DNA of 64,000 nt, taken from assembly GCA_016935315.1 (NCBI GenBank), contig JAFGRD010000100.1, positions 82,197-146,196 of the forward strand, written 5' to 3'. A program made the translations under genes and the position numbers. Positions 35,544 through 43,335 of the stretch are shown piece after piece. The DNA comes from Pirellulales bacterium. GTDB taxonomy: Bacteria; Planctomycetota; Planctomycetia; Pirellulales; Thermoguttaceae. Each line of letters begins with the position of its first letter. The first letter of the stretch is position 1. The notes below the pieces were generated by a model. The model was given only the letters and a program-made list of their open reading frames with translations. It made no database searches and had not been told where the DNA came from.

Positions 35544-36962
35544 ATGACCGGCACCAGCGACAAACCTGACACGTCGCCGAATACAGCCGCCGTGGCGCGC
35601 GCCGAGCCGCTTGCGGTGGATGCCCACCGGGGAAACGCAGCGCTGCAGCGGCAACAGGCGGTCGTGGCAATCGGCCGCAAGTCGGTCGCTCCCCCCGTCC
35701 CCTCCATCCTCATGCAGGACGCGGCGGCCCTGCTGGCCGAGACACTCGAGACTGAATACAGCGCCGTCGCCCAATTGTCCCCGGACGGCCAATCCCTGAT
35801 CATGACCTTTTCACCGCGCCCGACGGCAGACAAGGAACCCGCCGCGCTGGTTCATCGGGTATCGGCCGGTGGGAAGCACTCCTTGGCGGGATACGTGTTG
35901 GAGGTGGCGTATCCGATGGTCGTCACCGACCTGTTGAAGGAGGATCGATTCCACGACGTGTTCCTGCGCAAGCAAGGCATTCGCAGCGCCGTCGCCGTCC
36001 CCTTGAAACTGCCGAACAAGTCATTCGGCTCATTGGTTGTCTGTGACACGAACCCTCGCGATTTCGACGAGGGCGACATCCTGTTTGCCGAGACAATCGC
36101 CCACCTCGTCGCCACCGCCGTCGGCCGAGAGCAGGCCGAGGAGGCCCTTGCCGAAGAACGCCGGTTTGCGGCCAAAGTGCTGCAGACCGTCGACGCCATG
36201 GTGTTGGTGCTGGATGCACAATGGCAAATCGTCCGCATCAACGCGGCCTGCGAGAGGATCACCGGGTTCAGGGAAGCCGAAGTCAAAGACCGACCGATTG
36301 GAAACGTCCTGCCCGTCGCCGAAGAAATGGACCTGTTTGAGACACTCAAGGAGAAGCTTCAAGCGGGTACCGGACCCGTCGAGTACGAGAGCTATCTGCT
36401 GACCAAACACGCCCAGCGACGACTGATCTCCTGGTCTTACAGCGCCATATCCGACAGCGACGGCAACGTGGAATCGATCATTGCCACCGGGGTCGACATC
36501 ACCGACCAGCGCGAGGCCACCGAAAGGGCGACGCGGGCCGAGGAGGCCGTCGAGGAGGGCCAGCGGGCACTCGCCAAGCTGATGGGTTACAACCTGGACG
36601 ACGACGATGTGGATCCGGAGTTGGTGGACGCCTTCTCGCGTCTGCCCAAACCGCTCAACGCCGAGCGCCGTGGCCGCGCACGGCGCTCGTACCCTTACAG
36701 GCAGAAGGTCGCCGCGATCATCGAAGGCAAGCTCCCCCAACGCGACATGTTCGTCGAGGTCCAGTGCCACGACATCTCGTCGGGCGGCTTCTCGTTCCTC
36801 TGCGACTCGCCGCCGGCCACCGACACGCTGGTGATTGCCTTGGGCGCACCCCCGAAAACCAGCTATCTCATCGCGCAAATCGCCCACATCACCCGAACCG
36901 AGGCAAAAGGAGAAGGGAAGTTCCTGGTGGGCTGCAATTACGTGGGGCGAGCCGCCTACTAA
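35544..36962 (+). CDS. GAF-PAS-PilZ sensor/c-di-GMP receptor protein
   Basis: About 472 residues, soluble. A GAF domain spans about 55-195 (SVAVPL-like SAVAVPLKLPNKSFGSLVV). A PAS domain with its C-cap spans about 205-330 (LVLDAQWQIVRINAACERITGF, ATGVDITDQ). A PilZ domain covers about 370-470. The PilZ c-di-GMP motifs are both present: a basic RxxxR-type stretch, RRGRARRSYPYR, and DISSGGF near residue 410. It thus looks able to bind c-di-GMP under control of two sensory domains. No output domain follows, so it probably acts through protein contacts. It is probably in one operon with the degenerate GGDEF gene. Confidence 0.9.
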   Translation: MTGTSDKPDTSPNTAAVARAEPLAVDAHRGNAALQRQQAVVAIGRKSVAPPVPSILMQDAAALLAETLETEYSAVAQLSPDGQSLIMTFSPRPTADKEPAALVHRVSAGGKHSLAGYVLEVAYPMVVTDLLKEDRFHDVFLRKQGIRSAVAVPLKLPNKSFGSLVVCDTNPRDFDEGDILFAETIAHLVATAVGREQAEEALAEERRFAAKVLQTVDAMVLVLDAQWQIVRINAACERITGFREAEVKDRPIGNVLPVAEEMDLFETLKEKLQAGTGPVEYESYLLTKHAQRRLISWSYSAISDSDGNVESIIATGVDITDQREATERATRAEEAVEEGQRALAKLMGYNLDDDDVDPELVDAFSRLPKPLNAERRGRARRSYPYRQKVAAIIEGKLPQRDMFVEVQCHDISSGGFSFLCDSPPATDTLVIALGAPPKTSYLIAQIAHITRTEAKGEGKFLVGCNYVGRAAY

Positions 36963-37084
36963 GCCAATATCCCTCAGCAGTAAGGACTCGTTATTCTGCG
37001 AGTCTCGGGTTGCCTGCCTCGGTACAATATCGTGATATCACCCTGCATGCCCGAGGGGTCCCTCATAGTCCAAAGTAAGTCGAA

Positions 37085-37849
37085 GTGCGAAGAAAGATTG
37101 TCCAGATCGACGAGACGAAATGCGACGGCTGTGGACTCTGTGTTCCGGCCTGTGCCGAAGGAGCCATTCAAATTGTCGACGGCAAGGCGCGACTGGTGGC
37201 CGACGTCTATTGTGACGGCCTGGGAGCCTGCCTGGGAAAGTGCCCTCACGACGCGATCACGATCATCGAGCGCGAGGCGGAACGCTTCGACGAACCGGCC
37301 GCACGGCAGCAGGCCCAGCGCGTTAAGGCGGCCGACCACAGCGCCCGCGGTGCGGGGACTCAGGCAGCGCGCGGTTGCCCGGGCATGTTGCCCGTGACCC
37401 TGCAACCGACCGTGTGGACCACACCAGCGGCCTCGGCGGAGGTATCCTCCGGCGGTTCAGAATCGCCGGACGGGCAAGTCCCGGCTCTGCGCAATTGGCC
37501 TGTGCAGCTACACCTCGTCGCCGCCAACGCGCCGTTTCTTCGCAACGCCGACCTGCTATTGGTGGCCGACTGCGTGCCGTTCGCGCTGGCCGACTTCCAT
37601 CGACGGCACCTGCGAGATCGCCCCGTGGTAATCGGCTGCCCCAAGCTGGACGACGCGGGCGCCTACGTCGAGAAGCTGGCCGGTATTCTGGTCGCCTCGA
37701 ATATCCGTAGGCTGACGGTCATGCATATGGAAGTGCCGTGTTGCAGCGGCTTGGTCCGCGTGGCACAAGAAGCCTTGCGAGCCGCAGGAAGCAACACCCC
37801 TCTGGAGGACGTGACCGTCTCAATCCGCGGCCAATGTGTCCAGGGGTAG
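37085..37849 (+). CDS. 4Fe-4S ferredoxin-domain protein with extended C-terminal domain
   Basis: About 254 residues. The N-terminus has a complete 4Fe-4S motif (Cys13, 16, 19, 23) and a second site with CDGLGACLGKCP (Cys43, 49, 53), where the usual fourth Cys is not evident. A variable linker leads to a C-terminal domain (about 135-254) with further Cys in VADCVPFA, VIGCPKLDD, VPCCSGL and RGQCVQG. Proteins of this layout occur in anaerobes and facultative bacteria as iron-sulfur redox proteins of unassigned role. The start is GTG at 37085. No partner oxidoreductase is adjacent. Confidence 0.85.
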   Translation: MRRKIVQIDETKCDGCGLCVPACAEGAIQIVDGKARLVADVYCDGLGACLGKCPHDAITIIEREAERFDEPAARQQAQRVKAADHSARGAGTQAARGCPGMLPVTLQPTVWTTPAASAEVSSGGSESPDGQVPALRNWPVQLHLVAANAPFLRNADLLLVADCVPFALADFHRRHLRDRPVVIGCPKLDDAGAYVEKLAGILVASNIRRLTVMHMEVPCCSGLVRVAQEALRAAGSNTPLEDVTVSIRGQCVQG

Positions 37850-38068
37850 CCGCCCAACGGAAGGACCCGACGGAAGGAATCGATTTGGGCCAGTCGATGG
37901 GCTGCCGAACCCCCACCACCGCCTTTCGGGGGATTTCCGTGGAAGATCGCTGCTTGGCTAATTATAATCGGGGTTAAGGGCGTCAGATTCCCTGAATCGC
38001 GCAAGTCGATCTGGAATTCGCCGACACCGGAATCCGGTCCAGGCGAATGCTCTTGTGGAGGAGAACGC

Positions 38069-38668
38069 GTGGCCAACGTCGAAGGCGACAACCCCGAATT
38101 CGAACAACTCGACGACCTCTTCGGCGAGGATCCGACTGAAGACGAACCGCTCGGGGACCTGGAACCGGCAGGGGAGTTGGATCTTGGTGTGGCCGGGGCC
38201 GCGGGGGCTTTGTCGGCAGGCGCCTTAGATCTCGATGCGCAGGCCGAAGACGAAGAAAGCCAACTCGAGGAGCAGCCCTCCAAGAAAGGAAAGAAGAAGC
38301 GGAAGAAGAAAAAACGAGGCAAGGACCAGAAGGAGCTGAAGAAGAAGGACGATTCGGGCAAAGACAGCAAACCCTCGAAGAAGCAGCCGGGACAGGGCGG
38401 CGGTTTGTTGGCCGCGGTCACCAAGGCCGACCTGTTCACCGTCATGTTAGCAGTGGCCTTGCTGGCAATCGCGATCGCCGTCCTCTGCCTCTTCAAGGAG
38501 CTTTGGAAGTATGATTTCGAGATCAAGGCCAAGCCGCCGGTCGTAACGGCGCCGGAGATTCACCCGGGACCGGCCAGCACGGCGCTTGCCGCCTGGCCGA
38601 TCGTCGTCCAGTTGACCAGCAGGGCCGGTGCCGGAGAAGACGACAGCGGCTCGTCGCAAATCACCTGA
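38069..38668 (+). CDS. Hypothetical Lys-rich single-pass membrane protein
   Basis: About 199 residues, not matched to a known family. An acidic N-terminal third is followed by an extreme Lys-rich segment (about 72-112; KKGKKKRKKKKRGKDQK) and one membrane helix (about 123-145; LFTVMLAVALLAIAIAVLCLF), then a short tail. The charge pattern predicts the basic segment in the cytoplasm, where it could bind nucleic acid or acidic lipids. The start is GTG at 38069 behind TGGAGGAG. The last 109 bases overlap the 3' end of the convergent ketosynthase gene, so the tail sequence is antisense to that gene. Confidence 0.7.
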   Translation: MANVEGDNPEFEQLDDLFGEDPTEDEPLGDLEPAGELDLGVAGAAGALSAGALDLDAQAEDEESQLEEQPSKKGKKKRKKKKRGKDQKELKKKDDSGKDSKPSKKQPGQGGGLLAAVTKADLFTVMLAVALLAIAIAVLCLFKELWKYDFEIKAKPPVVTAPEIHPGPASTALAAWPIVVQLTSRAGAGEDDSGSSQIT

Positions 38669-39831
38669 AGCGGGCAGTTGGGGTCGGGATGCTCGTAGTT
38701 CAGCGTCGCCGGCACGATTTCGGCCCCCAGCGAAAGGACGCTGGCGGCCATCTCCATGGCTCCGCCGGCGGCCCCGAGGTTGCCGAAATAGCTTTTGGGG
38801 GCCACGACGGGGACTTCCGGCACCATCTCGTGCAGTGCGCGGGCCTCGAGTTGGTCGTCGTGGATGGTGCTTAGGCCATGGGCGTTGACGTGGCCCAGGT
38901 CCTTGGCCTCGGATTTGGCCTGGCGCAGCGCCAGTTCCACGGCCCGGCGCAACCCGGCACCGCGAGGCCCATTTCCGTGGCGGCGCGGCTCACAGGTCGT
39001 GGCCCAGCCGAGAATCCGTGCGAGAACGCGGGCACCGCGCGCTTCGGCATGGCGCGCGTCCTCGAGAATGAACACCGCGGCCCCTTCGCCCCAGACCTGG
39101 CCATCGCGATCGGCATCGAAGGGACGCATGGCCGCTGCCGGTTCGTCTTGCCGTCGCGTGAGAATTCCCATCGCACTACGCCGGACATAGTCGAAGGGAT
39201 TCAACTGGGAGCTGGCACCGCCGACGATCATCACGTCGGCCGCGCCGCGCTGGATCACCCGGGCGGCCTCGCCCACGGCCAACAGGCTGGAAACCTCCGT
39301 CTGATGGATGGTGTTGTTCGGTCCGCGCGCGTCGTGGGCGATGGAGATGTGCGAGGCAATCGTGTTCGGCAGCACTTTGAGGAAGCTCAGCGGAAAGCTG
39401 CCGGCCATGCCATCGGTGCCCCAGCGGCCGAAGTCGAACCGATGGCCGTCGAGACAATTGCGATAGGTCGGCTCGCTGTCCTCCATCGCACTGCAGATCC
39501 GATCGGCCCCCATCACCACGCCCAACCTCTCCGGATCGACCGTGCCGGCGGCAATACCTGCATCCTGACAGGCCAGCGTCGACGCCGCCACTCCCATCTG
39601 GGAATCACGACACATGACTTTCAGGCTCTTGCGGGGGCGAACGTAGCACTTCGGGTCGAAATCGGTGACCTCGGCAGCGATCTGACAGGGCAGTCCGGAG
39701 GCTTCGAACTGTCGAATCCGTCCGATGCCACTCTTGCCTTGCCGCAGCGCGGCCCAGAAAGGCTCCCAACCGATGCCGATCGGGCTGACGATCCCTACAC
39801 CCGTAATAACTACATCTGTGGAGTACATCAA
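38560..39831 (-). CDS. Beta-ketoacyl-ACP synthase-like protein lacking the catalytic Cys
   Basis: About 423 residues, FabF-type thiolase fold throughout (DVVITGVGIVSPIG at the start; DVMIVGGASSQLNPF; MRPFDADRDGQVWGEGAAVFIL; VNAHGLSTIHDDQ; PALLVNW at the end). By eye-alignment, the nucleophile Cys is replaced by Glu179 in GPNNTIHQTEV. The second active-site His is replaced by Asn in KSYFGNLGAAGG, while the His of VNAHG is kept. Condensation is therefore unlikely. Decarboxylation (as in KSQ or chain-length-factor proteins) or a structural role in a heterodimer is inferred. No partner ketosynthase, ACP or other fatty-acid gene is adjacent. Confidence 0.88.
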   Translation of the reverse strand: MMYSTDVVITGVGIVSPIGIGWEPFWAALRQGKSGIGRIRQFEASGLPCQIAAEVTDFDPKCYVRPRKSLKVMCRDSQMGVAASTLACQDAGIAAGTVDPERLGVVMGADRICSAMEDSEPTYRNCLDGHRFDFGRWGTDGMAGSFPLSFLKVLPNTIASHISIAHDARGPNNTIHQTEVSSLLAVGEAARVIQRGAADVMIVGGASSQLNPFDYVRRSAMGILTRRQDEPAAAMRPFDADRDGQVWGEGAAVFILEDARHAEARGARVLARILGWATTCEPRRHGNGPRGAGLRRAVELALRQAKSEAKDLGHVNAHGLSTIHDDQLEARALHEMVPEVPVVAPKSYFGNLGAAGGAMEMAASVLSLGAEIVPATLNYEHPDPNCPLQVICDEPLSSSPAPALLVNWTTIGQAASAVLAGPG

Positions 39832-40254
39832 CCCACCAACCGTAACCGGGCAGCGATGACTGCGAACGAAAAAGACGTCTTAGGTTGACTATCGGCCTAC
39901 TGCAAGGGCGAATTTGAGCCGCCCCGGCGGCACGGCCCTCAGTTTGGCCAACCTAACCCCTTACGATCGTTTGTAACGGCGCTGATGAGGGCGTGCCCGG
40001 CGGACAAGGCGTGCCCGGCGGACAAGGGAGCAACGAGCCCTGGCCAGCAACGGGCCCACGCAAGAGCGCGGATCGCCGCGGAGCGCCCAAATGGGAAGCC
40101 TCCGTTGCCCAACCCCCTCTTCAGTGCTGTCTTCCGTGCCGCTGGCTTGCTTTTCTTTCACCTTTCTGGTAAACGACTGTCATGGGGTCTGTGGAGGGTC
40201 CAGGCAGGGCCCTTTGCGGTGCTGCTGCCGGCTTGTCACCAAAAGGAGGATGCC
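39832..40254. other. 423-bp intergenic region upstream of the repeat protein
   Basis: This divergent spacer separates the ketosynthase-like gene and the LEPR-XLL repeat protein. The frame of the latter is open back to 39985, but the AGGAGG at about 40244 and the ATG at 40255 mark the real start. Apart from an 18-bp direct duplication at 39991-40026 I see no defined element. Confidence 0.5.
39991..40026. repeat. Perfect 18-bp tandem duplication
   Basis: GCGTGCCCGGCGGACAAG occurs twice in direct succession (39991-40008 and 40009-40026) in the non-coding region upstream of the LEPR-XLL protein. This is probably replication slippage. Confidence 0.85.
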
Positions 40255-43083
40255 ATGTTGCATTCATTCGATCGATTGCGCGTTCGCGCTGCCGGCTTCA
40301 GAGCGAGCTGCCCTTCACGGCCGCGCCCTTTAACCGTCGAGCCGTTGGAGAATCGCCTGTTGTTGAGCCTGACTGCCGGGAGCCCGGAAACGGGTGTCCT
40401 GGCCGGCGAAGCCCTCTGCCCGCCGGAAATCACGTCGTTAGTGGTCGAGCCGCGATCCATCGACGAGAACGGTGTGGTGACGCTGAGCGGGGAATTCTGC
40501 GATCCTGCCGCCTCGGGCGACGCCCACACATTGGCGGTCGAGTGGGGCGACGGCAACAGCGACACAATGCGTCTGCCCCCCGGGGCCCAGAGCTTCGCTC
40601 TCAGGCACCGCTATCTGGACGATCCCTGGGAGCCACTGCTGTCCGATCCCAGCACCTTGCCGGAGGACCTCTACTGGATCCGGGCCACGGTAACCGACAC
40701 CGACGGGGGCAGCGACACGGAGACGACGCCGGCCCACGTTGCCAACGTGGCCCCCGACATCGGGTCCTTGACGCTCAGGTCGTTGCCGATCGATACGAAT
40801 GCCTATGTGTTGGTCGGGCGGTTCACCGATCCCGGTCTGCTCGACGAACACACGGTGACGATCGACTGGGGCGATGGGACGGCCGACCAGTACAATCTCC
40901 GCGTCGGCGGCCGGACGTTTTTCGGCCGGCACGAGTATTCCAGCGACCCGACGCTGACGGACGACACTTTCGCGCCGGTCGTCTACCGGATCCGAGCGAC
41001 GGTGGCGGACGACGATGGCGGCCGCGACTCCGAGACAACGCACACCGGACCCCAGAACGTGGCGCCGGACATCGGTTCCCTGGTCGTCACGCGCGAGATC
41101 GACGAACACGGCACGGCGGTGCTGCGGGCGCGCTTCAGCGATCCCAACCGGCAAGACACCCATTCGGTAACGATCGACTGGGGCGACGGGACGGTCGATC
41201 AATGGGACCTGCGCGTGGGCTGCCGGACATTCACGGGGACACATCAATACCTTGACGATCCGCCGTCCGACAGGCCCGATGCCGACGTCGAATCGCACGA
41301 TGCCTACCGGATCCACGTGGCCGTGGCCGACGACGCCGGCGGCAGCGACTCCGCCGCCACGCGGACCATCGTCCACAACGTGGCGCCCGACATCGAGACC
41401 TTGACGGTCGCTCCCTCGGCAGACCAGCCGGGCGTGTTCTTGCTGCACGGGGAATTCGTCGATCCCGGTACGATCGACGCACACACGGTGACGATCGACT
41501 GGGGCGACGGCACGGTCGACCAGTACAATCTTCGCATCGGCGGCCGCACCATCTCGGGCCGGCACGAGTATGCGAATGACCCGACGCTGACCGGCGACAG
41601 TTTCGCTCCGGTCGTCCATCGGATTGAAGCCACCGTGTCGGACGACGACGGAGGGAGCGATTCCGAGACGGTCTATACGGGCGATCTGAACGTGCCGCCG
41701 GAGATCGGCTTGTTGGCCGTCACGCCGGAAGTGCAGGAAAACGGCGTCGTGACGCTGCGGGGCGAATTCAAAGACCCCGATCGTCTCGACACGCACGCGG
41801 TGATGATTGCCTGGGGGGACGGCGCCGTCGACGAGTGGACCCTTCGGCCTGGCGATCGCACCCTGATGGCCCACCACCGCTACCTGGACGACCCGCCGGA
41901 CAATCCGCTCGCCATGAGCGTTCTGCCGTCCGACATCTATCAGATCAACGTGAGCGTCAGTGACGACGCCGGGGGAAGCGATGCGGCAGTCACTCGGACG
42001 ATCGTGACCAATGCGGACCCGAGGATCACGCACTTCAACGCCAGTTCGCCGTACACTTCGGCAACGGCCAATCCGCGGGAGTTGAGAGTCTTCGGGCGAT
42101 TTGTCGATCCGGGAACGCTGGATACGCACGTGGCGATCGTCAACTGGGGCGACGGCACCGATCCCGAGCGGGTGACGGTGACGGAATTCGGGGGCACCGG
42201 CGTGGTGTTCGGCAGCCACGTCTATCGCCAGGGAGGCGTGTACACCATCGGACTCACCGTGATCGACGACGATCGCGGGCAGGACGACGCGACCGCGACC
42301 GCCTTGGTCACCGGAATCCGCCTGGATAACGACGGCGTGCTCCACGTGATCGGAACGCAACGTGACGACCGCGTCAACGTCAGTCGTCTGAACAACACGC
42401 AGATCGAAGTGACGGCCAGCTTTCTCGCCGCGGCCGACGCCGTCGGACGCCGGGAAGGTTCGCAGGTCTTCGAGATCGCCGACGTGCGGCGCATCGACGT
42501 GATCCTGCGCGAGGGCGACGATACGGCCGTCGTGGCCGACGATCTGCGGATCGGTTCGATCTTGGACGGCGGGTACGGAAGAGATTACCTGGTCGGCGGC
42601 GCCGGCGCGGACATTGTGCTGGGAGGCATGGGCAACGACTGCATCGCCGGCGGTGCCGGCCGCGATGTGCTGGTGGGTGGCCGCGGGGCCGATCACCTCG
42701 AAGGCGACTCGCAAGACGATGTCCTCATCGACGGCATCACACACTTCGGGCCGCTGCTGGCCGACCGCTTCGACCTGTTGCGCATGCGGAGTTGTGACCG
42801 CAGCGGGCCGCAATTGGGAGCGGTCAATCGAGAGGCCTTGTTGGCCATTCTCGCCGAGTGGAATTCCCTGCGCGACTTCGACACCCGGGTGGCCAACCTC
42901 CGCGACGGGTCGGGAAGTGAAGACCGCCTCAACGGCGATTACTTCCTGCAGATCGGTCGCACCGTCTTTCACGATCGCAGCTCGGACATCTTAGTCGGTG
43001 GCGAAGGGGACGACTGGTTTCTGGCCGAGAATATCGATCGCGTCATCGACGAGCTGACCGACGAGGCCGTGGTGGGTGACTGA
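40255..43083 (+). CDS. Large LEPR-XLL surface protein with PKD-like repeats and RTX-type calcium repeats
   Basis: About 942 residues. The N-terminus carries a LEPR-XLL motif, LTVEPLENRLLLS (residues 26-38), found on very large planctomycete surface proteins. Six repeats of about 105 residues follow (roughly 55-735). Each has the WGDG and DDxGGSD cores of PKD/cadherin-like beta-sandwiches. Repeats 1, 3 and 5 share one variant (YLDDP) and repeats 2 and 4 another (HEY..DPTLT), an alternating ABABAC pattern. Residues 768-826 hold RTX-like glycine/aspartate calcium repeats (GGYGRDYLVGGAGAD, GGMGNDCIAGGAGRD). A role in adhesion or the cell surface is inferred. AGGAGG precedes the ATG. Confidence 0.87.
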   Translation: MLHSFDRLRVRAAGFRASCPSRPRPLTVEPLENRLLLSLTAGSPETGVLAGEALCPPEITSLVVEPRSIDENGVVTLSGEFCDPAASGDAHTLAVEWGDGNSDTMRLPPGAQSFALRHRYLDDPWEPLLSDPSTLPEDLYWIRATVTDTDGGSDTETTPAHVANVAPDIGSLTLRSLPIDTNAYVLVGRFTDPGLLDEHTVTIDWGDGTADQYNLRVGGRTFFGRHEYSSDPTLTDDTFAPVVYRIRATVADDDGGRDSETTHTGPQNVAPDIGSLVVTREIDEHGTAVLRARFSDPNRQDTHSVTIDWGDGTVDQWDLRVGCRTFTGTHQYLDDPPSDRPDADVESHDAYRIHVAVADDAGGSDSAATRTIVHNVAPDIETLTVAPSADQPGVFLLHGEFVDPGTIDAHTVTIDWGDGTVDQYNLRIGGRTISGRHEYANDPTLTGDSFAPVVHRIEATVSDDDGGSDSETVYTGDLNVPPEIGLLAVTPEVQENGVVTLRGEFKDPDRLDTHAVMIAWGDGAVDEWTLRPGDRTLMAHHRYLDDPPDNPLAMSVLPSDIYQINVSVSDDAGGSDAAVTRTIVTNADPRITHFNASSPYTSATANPRELRVFGRFVDPGTLDTHVAIVNWGDGTDPERVTVTEFGGTGVVFGSHVYRQGGVYTIGLTVIDDDRGQDDATATALVTGIRLDNDGVLHVIGTQRDDRVNVSRLNNTQIEVTASFLAAADAVGRREGSQVFEIADVRRIDVILREGDDTAVVADDLRIGSILDGGYGRDYLVGGAGADIVLGGMGNDCIAGGAGRDVLVGGRGADHLEGDSQDDVLIDGITHFGPLLADRFDLLRMRSCDRSGPQLGAVNREALLAILAEWNSLRDFDTRVANLRDGSGSEDRLNGDYFLQIGRTVFHDRSSDILVGGEGDDWFLAENIDRVIDELTDEAVVGD

Positions 43084-43335
43084 GAGCCTATCCCGGGACT
43101 TCTCCCCCGCGCCCCTATTTCCGCAGGCGGGGCGCGGGGAGAACGTCGTGAGATCGGCCGCGACGCGCCGGTGAGGCTCGCCTGAGGCAAGTGGCCCGGG
43201 GCCGTGGAAAACCGCGGCCGGCCGTGATATCCTGAGGGCCGTTTGCATCGCGAAGCGGCCAGCCGCCAGCGGCGTTGCGGCGTCGCGTTTGCCGAGACGA
43301 TCCACACAGAACCTGTTTTCGCGGGAGCGATCTCC

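Noticed and set aside
42556..42735. RTX toxin
   Set aside because: The glycine/aspartate calcium repeats are real but sit in a LEPR-XLL surface protein without toxin or acylation-site features, and no type I secretion or acyltransferase genes are adjacent.
40255..43083. Cadherin proper
   Set aside because: The repeats have WGDG and DDxGG cores of PKD-like beta-sandwiches rather than the full set of cadherin calcium motifs.
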